10,549 nt of DNA from Proteobacteria bacterium UBA1844 (GCA_002338615.1 DDIS01000119.1:1-10549), one strand, 5' to 3'; positions 1-7,328 are shown, counted from the stretch's first letter. Notes: generated by a model from the sequence alone, not told the origin. Numbers and translations are program-made.

Positions 1-139
1 CCCAGCGTCGGCAGCCACCGGCAGCCGGCCCGAGTGCGGTCGAATGCACGGCGATGATTGCCTTGAATCCGCTACCTGGCTCATCGAAATAATGTATGCC
101 TTCGTGGTGATCAAACTCGTGGTGATCAAAGACGCTCAT
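1..139 (-). CDS. Leu/Phe/Val-type amino-acid dehydrogenase, 5' end only (cut by window edge)
   Basis: Reading the minus strand from the ATG at 139-137 gives 46 codons without a stop before the window ends. The peptide begins MSVFDHHEF and continues to KAIIAVHSTALGPAAGG followed by CRRW. This matches the N-terminus of leucine/phenylalanine/valine dehydrogenases, where the segment 'xxLGPAxGGxRxW' is conserved ahead of the catalytic lysine. Known members oxidatively deaminate branched-chain or aromatic amino acids with NAD+ in the cytoplasm; which amino acid is used here cannot be told from 46 residues. The catalytic and nucleotide-binding parts lie outside the window. Residues 4-13 are FDHHEFDHHE, encoded by a 15-bp tandem repeat. 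The gene is divergent from an Lrp-family regulator, a common arrangement for amino-acid catabolic genes. The only SD-like sequence upstream (AGG, about 8 nt before the ATG) lies in the arm of the inverted repeat at 140-303. Confidence 0.85.
   Translation of the reverse strand, partial: MSVFDHHEFDHHEGIHYFDEPGSGFKAIIAVHSTALGPAAGGCRRW
102..131. repeat. 15-bp in-frame tandem repeat in dehydrogenase 5' end
   Basis: Two adjacent 15-bp units (102-116 and 117-131) differ at one base. On the minus strand they encode FDHHE twice. The length is a multiple of three, so the reading frame is kept. This may be a recent slippage duplication, or simply this gene's version of a naturally repetitive family N-terminus. 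Confidence 0.85.
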
Positions 140-303
140 CTGGTGACCTGTCTGGCTAATTCGTTGATTTACTTCGCCCCGCTTTTCGCCCCGCGGCCTT
201 ATGCTGCCTTGCCATAGCTAACGCTATGCCGCGCCAGCATGCCTTGCAAGCCGAAAAACCGGTCGCGAACTAAATGCAACGAATTAGGCGGACAGGTCAC
301 GAG
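140..303. repeat. Long imperfect inverted repeat (MITE-like or hairpin element)
   Basis: The sequence from 140 inwards and the reverse complement from 303 inwards match over essentially their whole length. The outermost 27 bases of each arm (140-166 and 277-303) agree at 24 positions. After a one-base bulge (276), ATTTA pairs with TAAAT. The pairing then continues with small gaps through a TTTTCG/CGAAAAA block, ATGCTG (201-206)/CAGCAT (235-240) and CATAGC (213-218)/GCTATG (223-228) around a 4-nt loop at 219-222. A single transcript could fold into a hairpin of about 80 nt per arm. Size and terminal-repeat length fit a miniature inverted-repeat element of the general Correia/MITE type. No transposase is present. 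Both flanks carry GCTC (134-137, 304-307), too short to count as a target duplication. The alternative is a native regulatory dyad for the divergent promoters. Confidence 0.75.
173..194. repeat. 10-bp direct repeat TTCGCCCCGC
   Basis: TTCGCCCCGC occurs at 173-182 and again at 185-194, within the left arm of the large inverted repeat. The right arm has only a degraded counterpart, so this may be a local duplication after the arms diverged. No function can be assigned. Confidence 0.6.
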
Positions 304-372
304 GCTCTAAAAGGAGAACGGGATCCGCGCCTAATATACTCCGGAGTGCCCGGATTTTGCGTGCGATTTCTT

Positions 373-401
373 TTGCCAAGCGGAGCCGTTGCGCATATTC
401 T
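373..401 (+). promoter_or_regulatory. Candidate sigma-70 promoter of the Lrp-family regulator
   Basis: TTGCCA (373-378) and TATTCT (396-401) are separated by exactly 17 bp, matching the -35 and -10 consensus at 5 of 6 and 4 of 6 positions. Transcription would start near 408, about 25 bases before the ATG at 433. This placement rules out translation from the upstream in-frame ATG at 274 on this transcript. It was found by eye, without scoring against background. Confidence 0.5.
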
Positions 402-432
402 ATGTGTCAAAACCAGTAATTACGAATGCTTC

Positions 433-900
433 ATGCAGAAATTGGGGATTGATCAAATAGACCGGCGAATTCTGGACTTGCTGCAGAATGCCCCGGGCAT
501 CAATGCGGGTGCGATCGGCGAACAAATCGGTCTGTCGCAGTCGGCTTGCTGGCGCAGAATCCAGCGGCTGCGCGACGATGGCATCATTCGCGACCAGCCG
601 GTCAAAGTGGACCGGGAAAAAGTAGGCCTGGATACGATGGTGTTCGCGCATGTGAAACTCACCTCGCACGGTCGCAGCAATCTCGCGTCATTCGCCGAGG
701 CTGTCAGTGAATTTGCTGAGGTGCTGGACTGCTACGTGTTGCTCGGCAATGTCGATTTCCTGCTGCGAATTGTGACACGGGACATCAAAGCCTATGAGCA
801 GTTTTTTTTCGAAAAGCTGTCGCAGTTACCAGGGATTCAGGAGGTAAATTCCAGCATCGTGATGTCCGATGTCAAGCACACCACGGTGCTACCGATCTGA
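433..900 (+). CDS. Lrp/AsnC-family transcriptional regulator
   Basis: This 155-residue protein has the full Lrp/AsnC layout. An N-terminal winged helix-turn-helix covers about residues 5-55; its recognition-helix segment, LSQSACWRRIQRLRDDGII, at 34-52 is diagnostic. A C-terminal RAM (ligand-binding and oligomerisation) domain covers about 70-150 and ends in the typical 'LPGIQEVNSS...TTVLPI' segment. Family members form dimers to octamers on DNA and respond to amino acids such as leucine. The open frame extends upstream to an ATG at 274, but that adds 53 residues unlike the family, partly encoded by the inverted repeat. Start 433 gives the normal family length and follows the candidate promoter at 373-401, although its Shine-Dalgarno sequence is poor. 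Divergence from a Leu-type dehydrogenase gene suggests it is a local regulator of amino-acid catabolism, as BkdR is in pseudomonads; that role is inferred from context. Confidence 0.93.
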   Translation: MQKLGIDQIDRRILDLLQNAPGINAGAIGEQIGLSQSACWRRIQRLRDDGIIRDQPVKVDREKVGLDTMVFAHVKLTSHGRSNLASFAEAVSEFAEVLDCYVLLGNVDFLLRIVTRDIKAYEQFFFEKLSQLPGIQEVNSSIVMSDVKHTTVLPI

Positions 901-956
901 CCGGATCCTGTAGATACCGAAAAATCCCTTTCTATTGAAGACGAGCGCACCGTAAG

Positions 957-1748
957 ATGAAAGAAGTTATGTATGACATCAACAGCCCCCTCATCGTCGG
1001 CATCCTATCGGTCCTCTTGCTGCTGGCAATCGAAGTGGGGTTCCGCCTGGGTCTGCGCATAAATCATGACGTTAACGATTCGATCAAGTCGCAAATCAAT
1101 ACGATCCAGGCCTCTTTACTGGGTGTGTTGGCGTTGTTGTTGGGTTTTACTTTTTCGCTCGCGCTGCAACGCTATGACAGCCGCAGCGTGGCTGTTATCG
1201 ACGAAGCCAACAGTATCGGTACGACTTACCTGCGCACTGAGCTACTGCCCGAGCCGATCAGGATAAAGACGAAGGAATTGTTGTTCCGGTATATCGAACT
1301 TCGCGCAAGCGCCGGCCTTGAGTCTCTCGATCAAGTTGCTGTTCGAAACGACCTGCTACGGCAATCCCAGGCCTTGCATAACCTGCTTTGGCAACAGGCA
1401 ATGCTCGCGGCGGCACAGGACCCCGGTCCGGTATCGTCCGGCCTGTTTATTCAGTCCCTGAACGAAATGATAGACGCATTCAGCACTCGCCAGGCAGCGC
1501 TCGACCGGCATGTGCCAGAGGTTGTGCTGTTCTTGTTACTCGGAACGCTGGTACTGACCGGTTCGCTGGTTGGTTACGCGTCGGGTGTTGCAGGCCAGCG
1601 CGCTTCGTTTGCGACGTATGTGCTCGTGCTGCTCATCGTGTTGCTGGTGTTCATCATTATTGACCTCGACCGGCCACGGCGTGGGTTGATCGAGATACCT
1701 CAGGACAGCATTCTGGAGTTGCAAAAGCAACTGAGCACTGGCAACTGA
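957..1748 (+). CDS. DUF4239 (bestrophin-like) family membrane protein
   Basis: This 263-residue protein has four predicted membrane helices at about 11-32, 52-70, 187-208 and 218-237. The first and second pairs are separated by a long soluble, largely helical segment (about 72-185). Two conserved-looking blocks match what I know of the DUF4239/bestrophin-like family. One is RYDSRSVAVIDEANSIGTTY (72-91), just after helix 2; the other is DLDRPRRGLI (236-245), right after helix 4. The family's biochemical function is not established; a channel-like role is suggested only by its distant resemblance to bestrophins. It starts 56 bases after the regulator gene with no clear terminator between, so read-through from that gene is possible. 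ATG 969 is an alternative start four codons in; neither has a strong ribosome-binding site. Confidence 0.8.
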   Translation: MKEVMYDINSPLIVGILSVLLLLAIEVGFRLGLRINHDVNDSIKSQINTIQASLLGVLALLLGFTFSLALQRYDSRSVAVIDEANSIGTTYLRTELLPEPIRIKTKELLFRYIELRASAGLESLDQVAVRNDLLRQSQALHNLLWQQAMLAAAQDPGPVSSGLFIQSLNEMIDAFSTRQAALDRHVPEVVLFLLLGTLVLTGSLVGYASGVAGQRASFATYVLVLLIVLLVFIIIDLDRPRRGLIEIPQDSILELQKQLSTGN

Positions 1749-1772
1749 TAATGCAGACGACGCACGGACGTC

Positions 1773-1809
1773 CGCCCTGGCCGCAGCAGGCAACGCCTCG
1801 GCCAGGGCG
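1773..1809. terminator. GC-rich hairpin between converging genes (likely bidirectional terminator)
   Basis: The arms CGCCCTGGCCG (1773-1783) and CGGCCAGGGCG (1799-1809) are perfect 11-bp complements. Inside, AGGC (1788-1791) can also pair with GCCT (1795-1798) around a 3-nt loop, leaving a 4-nt bulge. It lies 24 bases after the stop of the DUF4239 gene and 9 bases after the stop of mscL, which points towards it. Neither side has a clear run of T, so intrinsic termination may be inefficient; the hairpin may instead protect 3' ends. Confidence 0.6.
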
Positions 1810-1818
1810 CTCTGTAAG

Positions 1819-2235
1819 CTACTTGCTCTTCAGCGCGTCGCGAATCTCCGTTAACAGCACAACTTCGTCGGAAGGCTTGGCAGGCTCTGCTGGCTTTTCC
1901 TCTTCCGTTTTCTTCATTTTGTTGATGCCCTTGACCAGCAGGAACACCGCAAAGGCTACAATCAGGAAGCTGAATAATGCGTTCAGAAACACGCCGTAAT
2001 TGATCGTCGCTGCCCCGGCCGCCTTCGCTGCCGTGAGGCTCTCGTACTCGCCGCTGGACAAATTGATGTACAGGTCGCTGAAGTCAATGCCACCGATCGC
2101 CATGCCGATAGGCGGCATAATGATATCGTCGACGAGGGATTTGACGATAGAGCCGAATGCGGCTCCGATGATGATGCCGACTGCCATATCCACGACATTG
2201 CCACGCATGGCAAATTCCTTGAACTCCTTGAGCAT
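1819..2235 (-). CDS. mscL: Large-conductance mechanosensitive channel MscL
   Basis: The 138-residue product closely follows MscL. It has an N-terminal amphipathic helix ([18 protein letters not shown], about 3-20) and a first membrane helix at about 15-43 ending in IIMPPIG. A periplasmic loop of about 44-78 follows, then a second membrane helix at about 79-103 starting [21 protein letters not shown] charged linker and the C-terminal cytoplasmic helix ([13 protein letters not shown], 124-136) complete it. The homopentameric channel opens in the inner membrane under tension to release solutes during hypo-osmotic shock. Length is normal and no key segment is missing. The start is supported by AAGGGG seven bases before the ATG on the minus strand. 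It is convergent with the DUF4239 gene and divergent from the export operon, so it is probably a single-gene unit. Confidence 0.97.
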   Translation of the reverse strand: MLKEFKEFAMRGNVVDMAVGIIIGAAFGSIVKSLVDDIIMPPIGMAIGGIDFSDLYINLSSGEYESLTAAKAAGAATINYGVFLNALFSFLIVAFAVFLLVKGINKMKKTEEEKPAEPAKPSDEVVLLTEIRDALKSK

Positions 2236-2545
2236 GATTTTCCCCTTACTGATTGCATTCGATTGATCACGCGATTTCTTGTCTGCGACTTGTTGCGTGC
2301 ATGGAACAGTCTACGGCATGCGGCGCTTCCTGCAGCAAACATTTTTGCCAGGCCTGGAAAACGCAGCGGTGAAATGCAGTTGTCGAAAAATATTTTACAA
2401 TTGGCTAATAATGGCCGAACGTTCCCAAGTGACCGTTGCAGGTTCACAACCAAAACCCTGTCTCAGGCATCTAGATCAGAGAACACACAAATGCTTGCAC
2501 CGTATGGCAGAACCTTTGATGCCAGAATGATCTAAGGTAAGTAAA
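2236..2545. other. Non-coding gap between mscL and the export operon
   Basis: These 310 bases separate two divergent genes and must hold both promoters. The short open frames here resemble no known protein and conflict with each other. The best -10 candidate for the operon is TACAAT at 2396-2401, but no convincing -35 lies 16-18 bp before it. If used, it would leave a leader of about 140 bases. Short palindromes are present (CCAGGCCTGG at 2348-2357; GCATG 2299-2303 with CATGC 2317-2321), but none is convincing as an operator. I see no riboswitch or small RNA. Confidence 0.5.
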
Positions 2546-3817
2546 ATGCCGCTTGGGGGAAAAATGAAAAAAAGATCCTTATGGATTGGCGCCGCCGTCG
2601 TGTTGCTGGTGGCGGCAATCGCCGTTGCGGTGGTCATGCACAGCAGCGACGACGAACAGGTGACGGTGCAGACCGCGCCCGTCAAACTCGAAACCATCGT
2701 CCAGACGGTCAATGCGACGGGCCGAATTCAGCCGAAAACACAAGTCCGGATCAGTGCCGATGTCAGCGCCAAGATCATTGCGCTGCATGTCGAAGAAGGC
2801 GACTGGGTCGACGAGGGACAGCTGCTGGCCGAACTTGACAGGGAACGCTACACCGCGGCTGTTGAACGAGCCGAAGCAAATGTTCGATCTGCACAGGCGA
2901 ACGCGGAACTGGTCATGCAAAACATGCACAAGACGCGCAAGGACTTTGAACGTGCCAAAGACCTGGTCGCGCGCAAGCTTGAATCCCAGTCGGTCAAGGA
3001 TACGGTGGAGGCTGCCTACAATGTTGAGGTTGCCCGCTACGAGGCGGCGCAGGAAGAAGTGAACCAGTCTCGTGCGACGCTCAAACAAGCTCTTGACGAT
3101 TTGTCCAAGACCAACATTTATGCGCCGATGGCGGGAACGATCAGTGATCTCGACAAGGAAGTCGGGGAAATCGCAATTGGCTCACAATTTCAGGAAGACA
3201 TGATCATGGTCGTCGCGGATCTCCGTGAAATGGAGGCGCAGGTCAATGTCGATGAAAACGATATCGTCGGAGTCGCTATCGGCCAGCAGGCCGAAATCGA
3301 AGTGGATGCCCTGTTTGGTGAGAAACTGACGGGCACAGTGTACGAGATTGCGAACAGTGCCAATGTCGCAGAGCCGGGCACGACCAATCAAAAAACCGAG
3401 TTCGAGGTCAAAATTGCGATCGGTGGCGATTTCGAACGCTTACGGCCCGGCATGACCGCCAGCGCGGATATTTCGACGAAGACCAAGGAAAACGTGGTTG
3501 GTATACCGATTCAGAGCGTGGCTGTGCGTACTCTGGATCAATTGATGCGTGAGGGTGAGGAATTCGAAGATGTTGAAAAACGTTACACGCCGGACGCCGA
3601 TGGCTTTGTGGAGATCGCCTTTTGCGTTGCAGACGGCAGTGTGGACGCACGGCAGGTCAGGACCGGTATTCAGAGCGATGAGCTGATCGAAATTGTATCA
3701 GGCATCGACGCAGGCGAAGTCGTGGTAACGGGCAGCTATCGGGCGATATCCAGCGACCTGAAAAATGGTGCACAGGTGACCATAGATAACGACGTAAAAA
3801 AAGGTGGCGGTGCCTGA
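2546..3817 (+). CDS. Periplasmic adaptor (membrane fusion) subunit, MacA/HlyD type
   Basis: This 423-residue protein has an N-terminal membrane anchor (about 11-31) and then the split architecture of efflux adaptors. The first half of a lipoyl-like domain covers about 68-101 ([18 protein letters not shown]). An alpha-helical hairpin covers about 102-188, and the second lipoyl half about 189-226 ([10 protein letters not shown]). A beta-barrel domain ends in [10 protein letters not shown] (300-309), followed by a membrane-proximal domain. The hairpin tip carries R136, L140, S147 and D152, spaced like the RxxxLxxxxxxS signature by which such adaptors dock on TolC. The protein should link the pump to an outer-membrane channel. 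AAGG eight bases upstream supports ATG 2546; ATG 2564 (MKKRSLW), after GGGGGA, is an almost equal alternative. It is the first gene of the operon and its stop overlaps the next start. Confidence 0.92.
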   Translation: MPLGGKMKKRSLWIGAAVVLLVAAIAVAVVMHSSDDEQVTVQTAPVKLETIVQTVNATGRIQPKTQVRISADVSAKIIALHVEEGDWVDEGQLLAELDRERYTAAVERAEANVRSAQANAELVMQNMHKTRKDFERAKDLVARKLESQSVKDTVEAAYNVEVARYEAAQEEVNQSRATLKQALDDLSKTNIYAPMAGTISDLDKEVGEIAIGSQFQEDMIMVVADLREMEAQVNVDENDIVGVAIGQQAEIEVDALFGEKLTGTVYEIANSANVAEPGTTNQKTEFEVKIAIGGDFERLRPGMTASADISTKTKENVVGIPIQSVAVRTLDQLMREGEEFEDVEKRYTPDADGFVEIAFCVADGSVDARQVRTGIQSDELIEIVSGIDAGEVVVTGSYRAISSDLKNGAQVTIDNDVKKGGGA

Positions 3818-4581
3818 TGCCAGTGGCCCCAAAAGTGCTGCCGGAGCTCGAGTCAGCTGTGCTGGTGCTTCGTGATGTCGTCAAGACCTATGTGATGGGC
3901 AGCGAGGAAGTGCATGCCCTGAGCGGCGTTTCCGTCAGCATAGGCAAGAACGAATACGTTGCGATCATGGGCCCGTCGGGCTCGGGAAAATCCACGCTCA
4001 TGAACATTATTGGCTGTCTCGATGTGCCGACGAGCGGCAGCTATTCGCTCGGCGGCGAAATGGTGGCCGACAAGTCCGAAACCGAACTGGCCGATATTCG
4101 CAACAGACTCATCGGTTTCGTCTTCCAGACCTTCAACCTGATTCCGCGTGCGGATGTCTTGCACAATGTCGAACTGCCGCTCATCTATGGCGGTGTCAAC
4201 AAGGCAAAGCGGATAGCGCTGGCGAAGGAAGCGCTGGACAGAGTTGGCTTGTCGGACCGCCTGACGCATAAGCCGAATGAGCTGTCCGGGGGGCAGCGGC
4301 AACGCGTCGCCATCGCGCGCGCGCTGGTGTTCGACCCGTCGATAATTCTCGCGGACGAGCCCACGGGCAACCTTGACTCGCGCACTGGCGAGGAGATCAT
4401 GCAGATGCTGGACGACCTGCACGCCAATGGCCAGACGATTATCCTCGTGACGCACGAAGACAATATTGCCGCGCATGCCAGTCGCGCGATCGTGTTGCGC
4501 GATGGCAGGATTGAGAGTGACGCGCAGGTAGAAAATCCCGTGAGGGCGGCCCGTGCAGAACACACCGTGCTGGCGCACTAG
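3817..4581 (+). CDS. MacB/LolD-type ABC transporter ATPase
   Basis: This 254-residue nucleotide-binding subunit has every ABC motif. Walker A is GPSGSGKST (52-60), the Q-loop glutamine is Q104 in FQTFNLIPR, and the signature is LSGGQRQR (156-163). Walker B is ILADEP (177-182) with catalytic E181, the D-loop is NLDS (185-188) and the switch histidine is H213. The spacing and the 'FNLIPR...VELPLIYGG' stretch are typical of the MacB/LolD/FtsE group. In E. coli MacB this domain is fused to the permease; here it ends alone at 254 residues and two permease genes follow. Its ATG overlaps the adaptor's TGA by one base (TGATG), and AAGGTGG lies upstream, so translation is probably coupled. A C-terminal tail of about 20 residues after the fold is not recognisable. 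Confidence 0.95.
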   Translation: MPVAPKVLPELESAVLVLRDVVKTYVMGSEEVHALSGVSVSIGKNEYVAIMGPSGSGKSTLMNIIGCLDVPTSGSYSLGGEMVADKSETELADIRNRLIGFVFQTFNLIPRADVLHNVELPLIYGGVNKAKRIALAKEALDRVGLSDRLTHKPNELSGGQRQRVAIARALVFDPSIILADEPTGNLDSRTGEEIMQMLDDLHANGQTIILVTHEDNIAAHASRAIVLRDGRIESDAQVENPVRAARAEHTVLAH

Positions 4582-4625
4582 GTGTTATGCCGTTGCTATG
4601 CGCTTGTTGCAGTGGGTGAATTGAT

Positions 4626-5864
4626 ATGAGGTTCTGGCTCGATTTTCAGGAGTCACTACGCATCGCAATGGCGGCGATTTTCGCCAGTAAAGCGCGCGGC
4701 GCACTGACCACGCTCGGTATCATTATCGGCATCGTTGCCGTCACGACCACGATGACCGCGTTCAATGGCATGCAGTCCGCCTTTCGCGAAGGCGCCGCCG
4801 CTGTCGGAGCTGACGTGATTTACGTGTCGAGAATGCCGTGGATAATCATGGGCGACTGGTTCACCTATCGCAATCGCCCGAACCTGAGTATGGACGAAGC
4901 AGAGGCGTTGCGTGATGCGTTTACGGGGCGCGCGATTGTGAATCCGACCATGGACACACGGCAGGATTTGAAATACCGCTCGGAAGTCATGGAGGGAGTG
5001 ACGATCATCGGCACCACGGAGATGTTGCCGATAGTCACCAACAGGCTGCCGGAAACCGGCCGCTTTATCATGAACTTTGACGTCAGCTACAAGAAGAACG
5101 TCGCGATCATCGGCAAGACTGTCGCCGACGGAATGTTTGGTTCGACAAGCCCGCTCAACAAGGAAATCAATATTGGACGGCAGCGTTTTCGCATTGCGGG
5201 AGTGATGGAAAAGCAGGGTGGCAACACGTTTGGCGGGCCCGATTTCGACCGCCAGATATTCGTGCCAATCTCCACGTTTCTGAAGAGCTTTGGCGGCCGC
5301 AGGTTCGGCGACGTGGATATCGCGGTCAAGGCGTCGTCGATCGACGCGCTCGACGATCTGGAATACGAAGTGATTGGCGAGATGCGCAAGATAAGGAAAC
5401 TGAGGCCCGCGGAAGAAGACGATTTTTCCATCAACAAGCTGGACTCGCTGATGGGCGCGTTTAACAGCGTGGTGGGCGTCGTCCTGTTGATCGGTTTGCT
5501 GGTAACGGGAATTGCACTGTTTGTCGGCGGCATCGGCGTTATGAATATCATGTTCGTTTCGGTAACGGAACGGACCCGGGAAATCGGCATCCGCAAAGCG
5601 ATTGGGGCAAGACGACACAGCATCCTGCTGCAGTTCCTGCTGGAGTCGGCGATCATCTGTTTGTTCGGTGGTCTCATCGGCGTTGCCGTCGCGGCCGGAA
5701 TAACGGCCGCCATCAATGCGTCAGGCCTGATGCCCGCAAGTATTTCGGCCGGCATCCTGGTATCTGCCGTGGTAATCGCCATGCTCGTAGGCGTGCTGGC
5801 CGGCCTTGTGCCAGCCTGGAAAGGTGCTCGCATGGACCCGATCGATGCACTTCGCTATGAGTAG
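4626..5864 (+). CDS. MacB/FtsX-type ABC transporter permease, first of a pair
   Basis: This 412-residue protein has the MacB permease layout: one membrane helix near the N-terminus (about 25-45), a large periplasmic domain (about 46-280), and three C-terminal helices at about 282-306, 338-362 and 376-398. After helix 2 comes ERTREIGIRKAIGA (315-328), the cytoplasmic coupling segment conserved in FtsX-domain permeases. The protein ends with the typical P(A)xxGARxDPIDALRYE. This group does not pump substrate through the membrane; it transmits ATP-driven movement to the periplasmic side (mechanotransmission), as shown for MacB. The start follows GGGTGA by seven bases and lies 44 bases after the ATPase gene. 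Its partner is presumably the next, homologous permease. Substrate unknown. Confidence 0.93.
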   Translation: MRFWLDFQESLRIAMAAIFASKARGALTTLGIIIGIVAVTTTMTAFNGMQSAFREGAAAVGADVIYVSRMPWIIMGDWFTYRNRPNLSMDEAEALRDAFTGRAIVNPTMDTRQDLKYRSEVMEGVTIIGTTEMLPIVTNRLPETGRFIMNFDVSYKKNVAIIGKTVADGMFGSTSPLNKEINIGRQRFRIAGVMEKQGGNTFGGPDFDRQIFVPISTFLKSFGGRRFGDVDIAVKASSIDALDDLEYEVIGEMRKIRKLRPAEEDDFSINKLDSLMGAFNSVVGVVLLIGLLVTGIALFVGGIGVMNIMFVSVTERTREIGIRKAIGARRHSILLQFLLESAIICLFGGLIGVAVAAGITAAINASGLMPASISAGILVSAVVIAMLVGVLAGLVPAWKGARMDPIDALRYE

Positions 5865-5879
5865 GTGACGGGAGCTGCA

Positions 5880-7130
5880 ATGAAACAGCTTGATACGTTT
5901 GTCATGTCACTGCAGGCGATTCGCGGCAACAAGCTGCGCTCGTCGCTCACCCTGTTTGGTATCGTGCTCGGCGTTGCATCGATCATTGCGGTAATGACCG
6001 CAATCACGGTTATTCAGAACACCATGGAGCAGGAGATGAGTATCCTGGGTGCGCAAACATTCCAGGTACAGAAGTGGCCGAATGGCTTTTCCTCCGGTGA
6101 GGAGCGCCGCAAGGCTATGCGCTGGCCGGCGGTGACGATCGCAGAAGCCGACGAGATTCGAAAACGCGTGCAAAGTGTCGATATCGTCGGCGCCGAACTG
6201 TGGCAGTTCGGGCTCAAGCTGGAGTACCGCGATAAGGAAATCGAAACGGCCTCTATCGTCGGAGGTACGCCTGAGTATCCGCAGAACAATGTCCACTTCG
6301 TAGCCGACGGGCGCAACATTACACAAATGGACGTACGCGCCGGACGCAAGGTAGCTGTGATCGGCTACGGCGTGGCAAATACCCTGTATCCTTTTATCGA
6401 TCCCATCGGCCGCGAAATTCGCATCGACGGTCGCAAGTACGAAGTGATTGGCGTGTTCGACGAAAAAAAGTCGGCGTTTGGTTCACAGTACGACAACTAC
6501 GTGCTGGTACCAATCAGCGCCTTCGTCAACACCTACGGATTAAGCAATGAAGACGGCTGGCCGCGCTCGGTGAACATCACGGTGCACGCGCGTACGCCTG
6601 AACTCGTCGATGATGCGATTACCGAAACACGCCAGGTTATTCGCCGTGCGCGCGGCGTGCCGCCCGGGGACGACGACAATTTCACGATCTTCAACAGCGA
6701 AAGCAGCATCGAGCAATTCAACATGATTACCCGGGGCATAAAGATCGGGGCGTTTGTAATTGGCACTATCGCCCTGTTGGTGGCGGGAATCGGCATCATG
6801 AACATCATGCTGGTTTCCGTGACGGAGCGGACCCGGGAGATCGGCATCCGCAAGTCACTCGGTGCGCGGCCGAAGGACATCCTGCGGCAATTTCTGCTCG
6901 AAGCGATTGTGCTGTGCAACATTGGCGGGCTGATAGGTGTGCTGCTGGGTTTCGTCGCGGGTAACACCCTGGTGCAGCTCGGCATGTCGTCGTCGTTCGA
7001 AAGCGCGGTGCCCGTGGAATGGGCCGTAATCGGGCTGGTGTTTTGCACTGTCATCGGTGTCCTGTTCGGGATGCTGCCCGCGATCCGGGCGTCACGCCTG
7101 AACCCGATTGATGCACTAAGTTACGAATAA
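5880..7130 (+). CDS. MacB/FtsX-type ABC transporter permease, second of a pair
   Basis: This 416-residue protein is homologous to the preceding permease and has the same layout: N-terminal helix about 20-44, periplasmic domain about 45-285, and C-terminal helices about 287-311, 340-362 and 381-401. Its coupling segment ERTREIGIRKSLGA (316-329) is almost identical to that of its neighbour, while the periplasmic domains differ strongly. This fits an old duplication giving a heterodimeric permease. The frame opens at GTG 5865, directly after the neighbour's stop. ATG 5880 is preferred because GGGAG lies five bases upstream and MKQLDTFVMSL resembles other permease N-termini. A partly paired GC-rich sequence follows the stop, so the operon probably ends here. 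Confidence 0.93.
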   Translation: MKQLDTFVMSLQAIRGNKLRSSLTLFGIVLGVASIIAVMTAITVIQNTMEQEMSILGAQTFQVQKWPNGFSSGEERRKAMRWPAVTIAEADEIRKRVQSVDIVGAELWQFGLKLEYRDKEIETASIVGGTPEYPQNNVHFVADGRNITQMDVRAGRKVAVIGYGVANTLYPFIDPIGREIRIDGRKYEVIGVFDEKKSAFGSQYDNYVLVPISAFVNTYGLSNEDGWPRSVNITVHARTPELVDDAITETRQVIRRARGVPPGDDDNFTIFNSESSIEQFNMITRGIKIGAFVIGTIALLVAGIGIMNIMLVSVTERTREIGIRKSLGARPKDILRQFLLEAIVLCNIGGLIGVLLGFVAGNTLVQLGMSSSFESAVPVEWAVIGLVFCTVIGVLFGMLPAIRASRLNPIDALSYE

Positions 7131-7140
7131 CAGGCATTTT

Positions 7141-7171
7141 CGCGCTTCTGGCCGGGCGCGCCGCCAGCGCG
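7141..7171 (+). terminator. Possible terminator hairpin after the export operon
   Basis: CTGGC (7148-7152) pairs with GCCAG (7163-7167). Outside a 3-nt bulge, CGCG (7141-7144) pairs with CGCG (7168-7171). The hairpin starts 11 bases after the last permease stop. No T-run follows (TTAACCAT), so it may act as an mRNA 3' stabiliser or a weak terminator only. Confidence 0.35.
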
Positions 7172-7195
7172 TTAACCATAATTCAGAACAAAAAG

Positions 7196-7328
7196 ATCTA
7201 AGGCTGCGCGATCGGATATCCGTGGCCCCATGACGCAACAGCCTGGGCGTGTCCACGTTGATATTGCTCACTTTTCGACCGATCGTTGTGAATAAGCAAC
7301 AGATTACCAACTGAAATATCTAAGGCTG
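7196..7328. repeat. Pair of identical 11-bp direct repeats ATCTAAGGCTG
   Basis: ATCTAAGGCTG occurs at 7196-7206 and again, base for base, at 7318-7328, with start positions 122 bp apart. An exact 11-bp match inside 369 bases of non-coding DNA is more than expected by chance. A regulator-binding site or the ends of an old duplication are both possible; no family can be named. Confidence 0.5.

Noticed and set aside
2263..2535. Open frames of about 90 codons in the mscL-operon gap as small genes
   Set aside because: Overlapping frames compete, none resembles a known protein, and none is clearly preceded by a ribosome-binding site.
3817..4581. ATPase as LolD, the lipoprotein-release ATPase
   Set aside because: The motifs alone would allow it, but the adaptor upstream and the two MacB-type permeases downstream fit an efflux-type system rather than LolCDE, which has no such adaptor.
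5571..5597. Near-identical DNA in the two permease genes (5571-5597 and 6828-6854), suggesting gene conversion
   Set aside because: The stretch encodes the strongly conserved coupling motif RTREIGIRK in both proteins, and similarity falls off quickly outside it. Protein-level constraint is enough to explain it.
4656..5618. Long minus-strand open frame of 320 codons opposite the first permease
   Set aside because: The translation is rich in His, Arg and Asp and lacks recognisable domains, and the plus strand encodes a clear permease. It is a shadow of codon bias. The same applies to 3853-4578, 5087-5833 and 6533-7054 on the minus strand.
5865..5879. GTG at 5865 as start of the second permease
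   Set aside because: It directly follows the previous stop with no room for its own ribosome-binding site except inside the upstream gene, whereas ATG 5880 has GGGAG at good spacing.
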